Source of the DNA: Crambe crambe | Taxonomy: Eukaryota > Porifera > Demospongiae > Poecilosclerida > Crambeidae | DNA: 64,000 bases | NCBI GenBank assembly: GCA_963924555.1 | Contig: OZ004586.1 | Location: forward strand, 6,964,501 to 7,028,500 | Reading direction: 5' to 3' | Shown here: one piece after another, positions 55,890 to 64,000 of the stretch | How the letters are laid out: the number at the start of each line of letters is the position of its first letter | How positions within the stretch are numbered: position 1 is the stretch's first letter | The notes under the pieces: model-generated | Told to the model about the DNA's origin: nothing | The model's input: the letters and a program-made list of their open reading frames with translations, nothing else | The model's database searches: none | Position numbers and translations under genes: made by a program

Positions 55890-57103
55890 CCACACCTCTT
55901 GCTGACCAAATCAACCTCATGTAACTATAATAATTATATAATAATTAAAACAAATCTTGTCCAACTTGTGAAAGATTCTAGCTAGCTAGGCTAGAGCAGC
56001 AGACTATAATCAGATCTTTATGTGGCAAGAACTTCTGTCTGTCTGTCTGTCTGTCTGTCTGTGTTTATGCATGCATGTCTCTCTGTACTGATTTTAGCTT
56101 TCATTTTGTGTTTCTCATCCGTAGACAAAAATTAATTATGCTGAGTGTGCAGTGAAATTATTTTTTATAACCCATTATTTGTTTTTGTGCCAATCTCTTG
56201 AATTTCTTGTCTCATTGACCAAAATGAAATTATACACATACCAAGACTATTCCATTCCATTCCATTCTACTATTAAAGGATACAGTAGAAAGCTTCCACT
56301 GCCATCAACAACGCCTTTCTTTCCATGCTCTTCTCCATCTTCACTTACATACTGGGAACATGCTTGCTGCTAGGACGTGCCAGGGTAAAGTGTCCCTATG
56401 TTATTATGGAGGTGGTCTCTTTGGGGAAGTTACCTGGAAGGTCAGAGTGGCTGTGTTATATTCAGTGCAAGATCTTCAAATCTTCTCAAGAGATAAATTG
56501 ACCCTTCGTTTGCCATAAGTTATAAAGGAGAGTTGTTTCTGATTTGAATACTACTGGCTGGAGATCACCTCCAAATAAGCTTAGCAGCTACATTACAAAA
56601 GAAATGACTTCTCGACAACGGACACTATATAAATGGAGGGAATTGTCCCAGTCAGTGTCACATTCTATATATTATGATCTTCATTAAATAAAAACATTAT
56701 TATATGCACACCAAATCACAATTATTATTATTATTTTAAAAAAATGCAGAGGAGAAAGGATAAAATCAAATCACTGAATGTAATTAGACCACAATAACAA
56801 ACAATAACTAATAATTCTATATGACAGTATTCTTACAAAAAAAAGAAGAGAGACTTTAAACTTTTGCCACATACGAATAACAAAAAAGAGGGTATATAAT
56901 TTCACAAAACGCAATGGATAATCACAAGTGGGGGAAATAAAAGGACAGGAATAATATACGTATATACATTATTGGAGATTTAGCATGTGTAGCCTTCTGC
57001 ACTGTGTAGTAGTAATTAGCTTAAGGTTTTGTTTTCATGCTGTGGTCCAATGTTATTATTACTCTCTAGTTTTAGTGGTGCTACCTCCTACAGTATGTCC
57101 CTC
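55890..57103. other. convergent spacer
   Basis: Contains (CTGT)n at 56035-56062 and AATAAA-like sites (56686). The two flanking genes converge here. No gene was seen. Confidence 0.5.
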
Positions 57104-62092
<4,989 letters not shown>

Positions 62093-62835
62093 CTACAGAG
62101 AATACATACGTGGATAGCAAGAATCAATGTAGAATCTCTCTCTCTCTCTCTCTCTAGCCTATGGGATTGGCACTTGTAGCTCACATATTAACAGTAGTGC
62201 AATTAATTGATAGAAAAAGAGGCCACCAAGCACATGAGCACACACTGCCTTTGTTTGTTTAGTACACATGGAGCTGTTTGTCCCCCAATAAAAAGTTATC
62301 TACGTATCTTGGCCTACATGAAAAGTATGTGGCTACATACAAGACCACATGAAAGGAATGATTGATGATATGATATGATATGTACAGGTGCTAGCAACGT
62401 GTGATGTCAGCATTTCCTACATTGCAGGACAGGACTGCTGTTTCTTAAAGCTTAAATAATATGATTCATGTCATCAAACCATATCTAATGTTTGGATGTG
62501 ATTCAGTGAGTCCACGTGATCAGTACAAGGCCCATGAAAAGATATGGAATATGCATTGTTCACAATGTCAACACTGTAGGACAGGATTGCTGTTTCGGAA
62601 GCATTCATAGCACATCACCAAACCATAACATATGTTTCAGTGTATATGTTTCAGTGACTTTCAAGTCTGCATGGACGGCAAACTCTTGCCCACTCTTTTT
62701 CAAAATTTAGACCTTGTATCCTGCTGCTTCTGATGTTTATATTTTTCCTTATCAGTATTATCTGTCAGTTCAGTTTCAGCTATCAAATTATTCAATTTCT
62801 TTCTAATAGCACATGCTCACATAATTACCATGCAT

Positions 62836-62924
<89 letters not shown>

Positions 62925-64000
62925 TACACACATTATAATACACACCAAGACAACTTTTCACAATAATTTCACGTTAATTGGAATTGGATCGTTTACTTTA
63001 TCACATGATTTGTATATTTGTATAGCCGGGCAAAAAAATTTTTTCATCACTCCAATTCACCTGATGATTTAAACATCCTCCAGCCAATTATAGCTAAGTA
63101 AAAATCAGTGTGGTTTTAAATTAGTGCATAGGGGCCCAAAAGTGTGTACAGACTGATGTCTCCCATGGTACATGGTCAGTAGGTGCATGATGTGGTAGGA
63201 CTATTGCTTGTTTGTGTGATGACATCACTTCTCCAGTGCCTAAAAAAGTTGAGTACACACTTTGAACATAGTCACAGTACTACAGCCCAGGGTTCTTACC
63301 ACGAATCCCATCCATACCAGATAAATAAATTAGTTATTCCTTCACACAATTGTTACACATTTGATGGTTAATTTGCACTGATTTCAAACATCTGCTATAC
63401 TTTAAGAACAAACTGCTTTGACATTTGTCCCATATCAGACTGTCCTGGGTCGTGGCAAGCAAGGCTATACATGTGTCAAGTCAGCAAACAATACAGAAGC
63501 CAAAATCTCTATCAGAGATGATCTGATGTAATGTTGCAGGGCTAATTAAAGACTCTTTGACTGGCTAAATGATATGGTCAGACATCCAGTACCCTATCAT
63601 ATGTGTCACTAGCTCCTACCAGGAAAAGCTGTCACTTCAGGAAATGATAGCACAAAAATGGTCAGATCCTGCATGTATGAGCCAGGAACAGTGGCCTTAT
63701 ATGTACTAGGGAGGTGATCTCTTTGAGATAACTTGAATAAGCACACTGTCAGATGGAATATGGCAAAATACCCTTGATATTAAGCCTCATTACAGGGTGG
63801 TCTGTTAATAGGGATGGAGTGGTCTCATTATACAGGGGTGGTTTGATTTAGACAGGCTTCACTGCATGTACTTCAGAGAGGGAAAGGACATGAACTTGTC
63901 AAAGAGTGAGTTTGTTTGCACACATTGTGAAAGATCAGAGTTCACTTGGTAATGTTGGCATCATCCAGGATACACAGTCAGGAGCAGTGTGGACAGCAAG
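62093..64000. other. upstream part of epsin; first intron
   Basis: It should contain, or lie inside the intron after, the missing first exon. Two (AG)n/(CT)n tracts are seen (62136-62156; 62836-62921). No frame or exon was convincing. Confidence 0.5.

Overview
The window looks like nuclear DNA of an early-branching animal, most likely a demosponge close to Amphimedon. This is inferred from AT-rich, GCTAGCTA-rich spacers, many introns of only 40-70 bp mixed with intronless genes, and an animal gene repertoire (epsin, URM1, TRIM-NHL, Death and CARD domains, Ig/FN3 receptors). No searches were run; every family name rests on motifs read by eye.

Layout. 1-1.9 kb: minus-strand exons with somatomedin-B-like cysteine patterns (one partial gene running off the left edge and the 3' part of a second). 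2.3-2.6 kb: a terminal-inverted-repeat element. 2.97-29.96 kb: a tandem array of single-pass receptors with signal peptide, Ig-like domain, FN3-like domains, a transmembrane helix and a short tail carrying invariant tyrosine motifs (YEEI, YEEV, YGNL). There is one orphan tail and four near-complete copies of nine exons each; splice phases are consistent for copies 2, 3 and 4, while copy 1 has lesions that alternative sites could rescue. Two broken P-loop genes resembling the Crinkler/RHS family lie inside the array, and an intact intronless TRIM-NHL gene sits at its centre. The order is receptor1 - P-loop pseudogene1 - receptor2 - TRIM - receptor3 - P-loop pseudogene2 - receptor4, i.e. a duplicated block on each side of TRIM.

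31.0-34.7 kb: an intact intronless 1228-residue cell-surface protein with a beta-helix ectodomain and a multi-pass C-terminus. 34.8-40.7 kb: a duplicated locus. One copy is an eight-exon coiled-coil/Death-domain gene; the other is broken by a LINE insertion and a stop codon and runs into a purine-rich minisatellite that reads as a Gly/Arg-rich protein. 41.3-46.1 kb: two divergent genes with CARD-like C-termini. 46.7-47.0 kb: URM1. 47.2-55.9 kb: a 13-exon type I membrane protein with cysteine-rich repeats, sharing a 178-bp upstream region with URM1. 57.1-62.1 kb: epsin on the minus strand, complete except for its first exon; 62.1-64.0 kb shows no recognisable gene.

Biological reading (inference): 3-46 kb concentrates polymorphism-prone surface receptors with possible SH2-docking tails, a putative ubiquitin ligase and death-fold adaptors, as expected of an innate-immune or self/non-self recognition neighbourhood. 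The receptor array shows conflicting similarity groupings along the gene, a sign of exchange between copies. Several families of inverted-repeat elements sit in introns and spacers. No tRNA, rRNA or CRISPR was seen.
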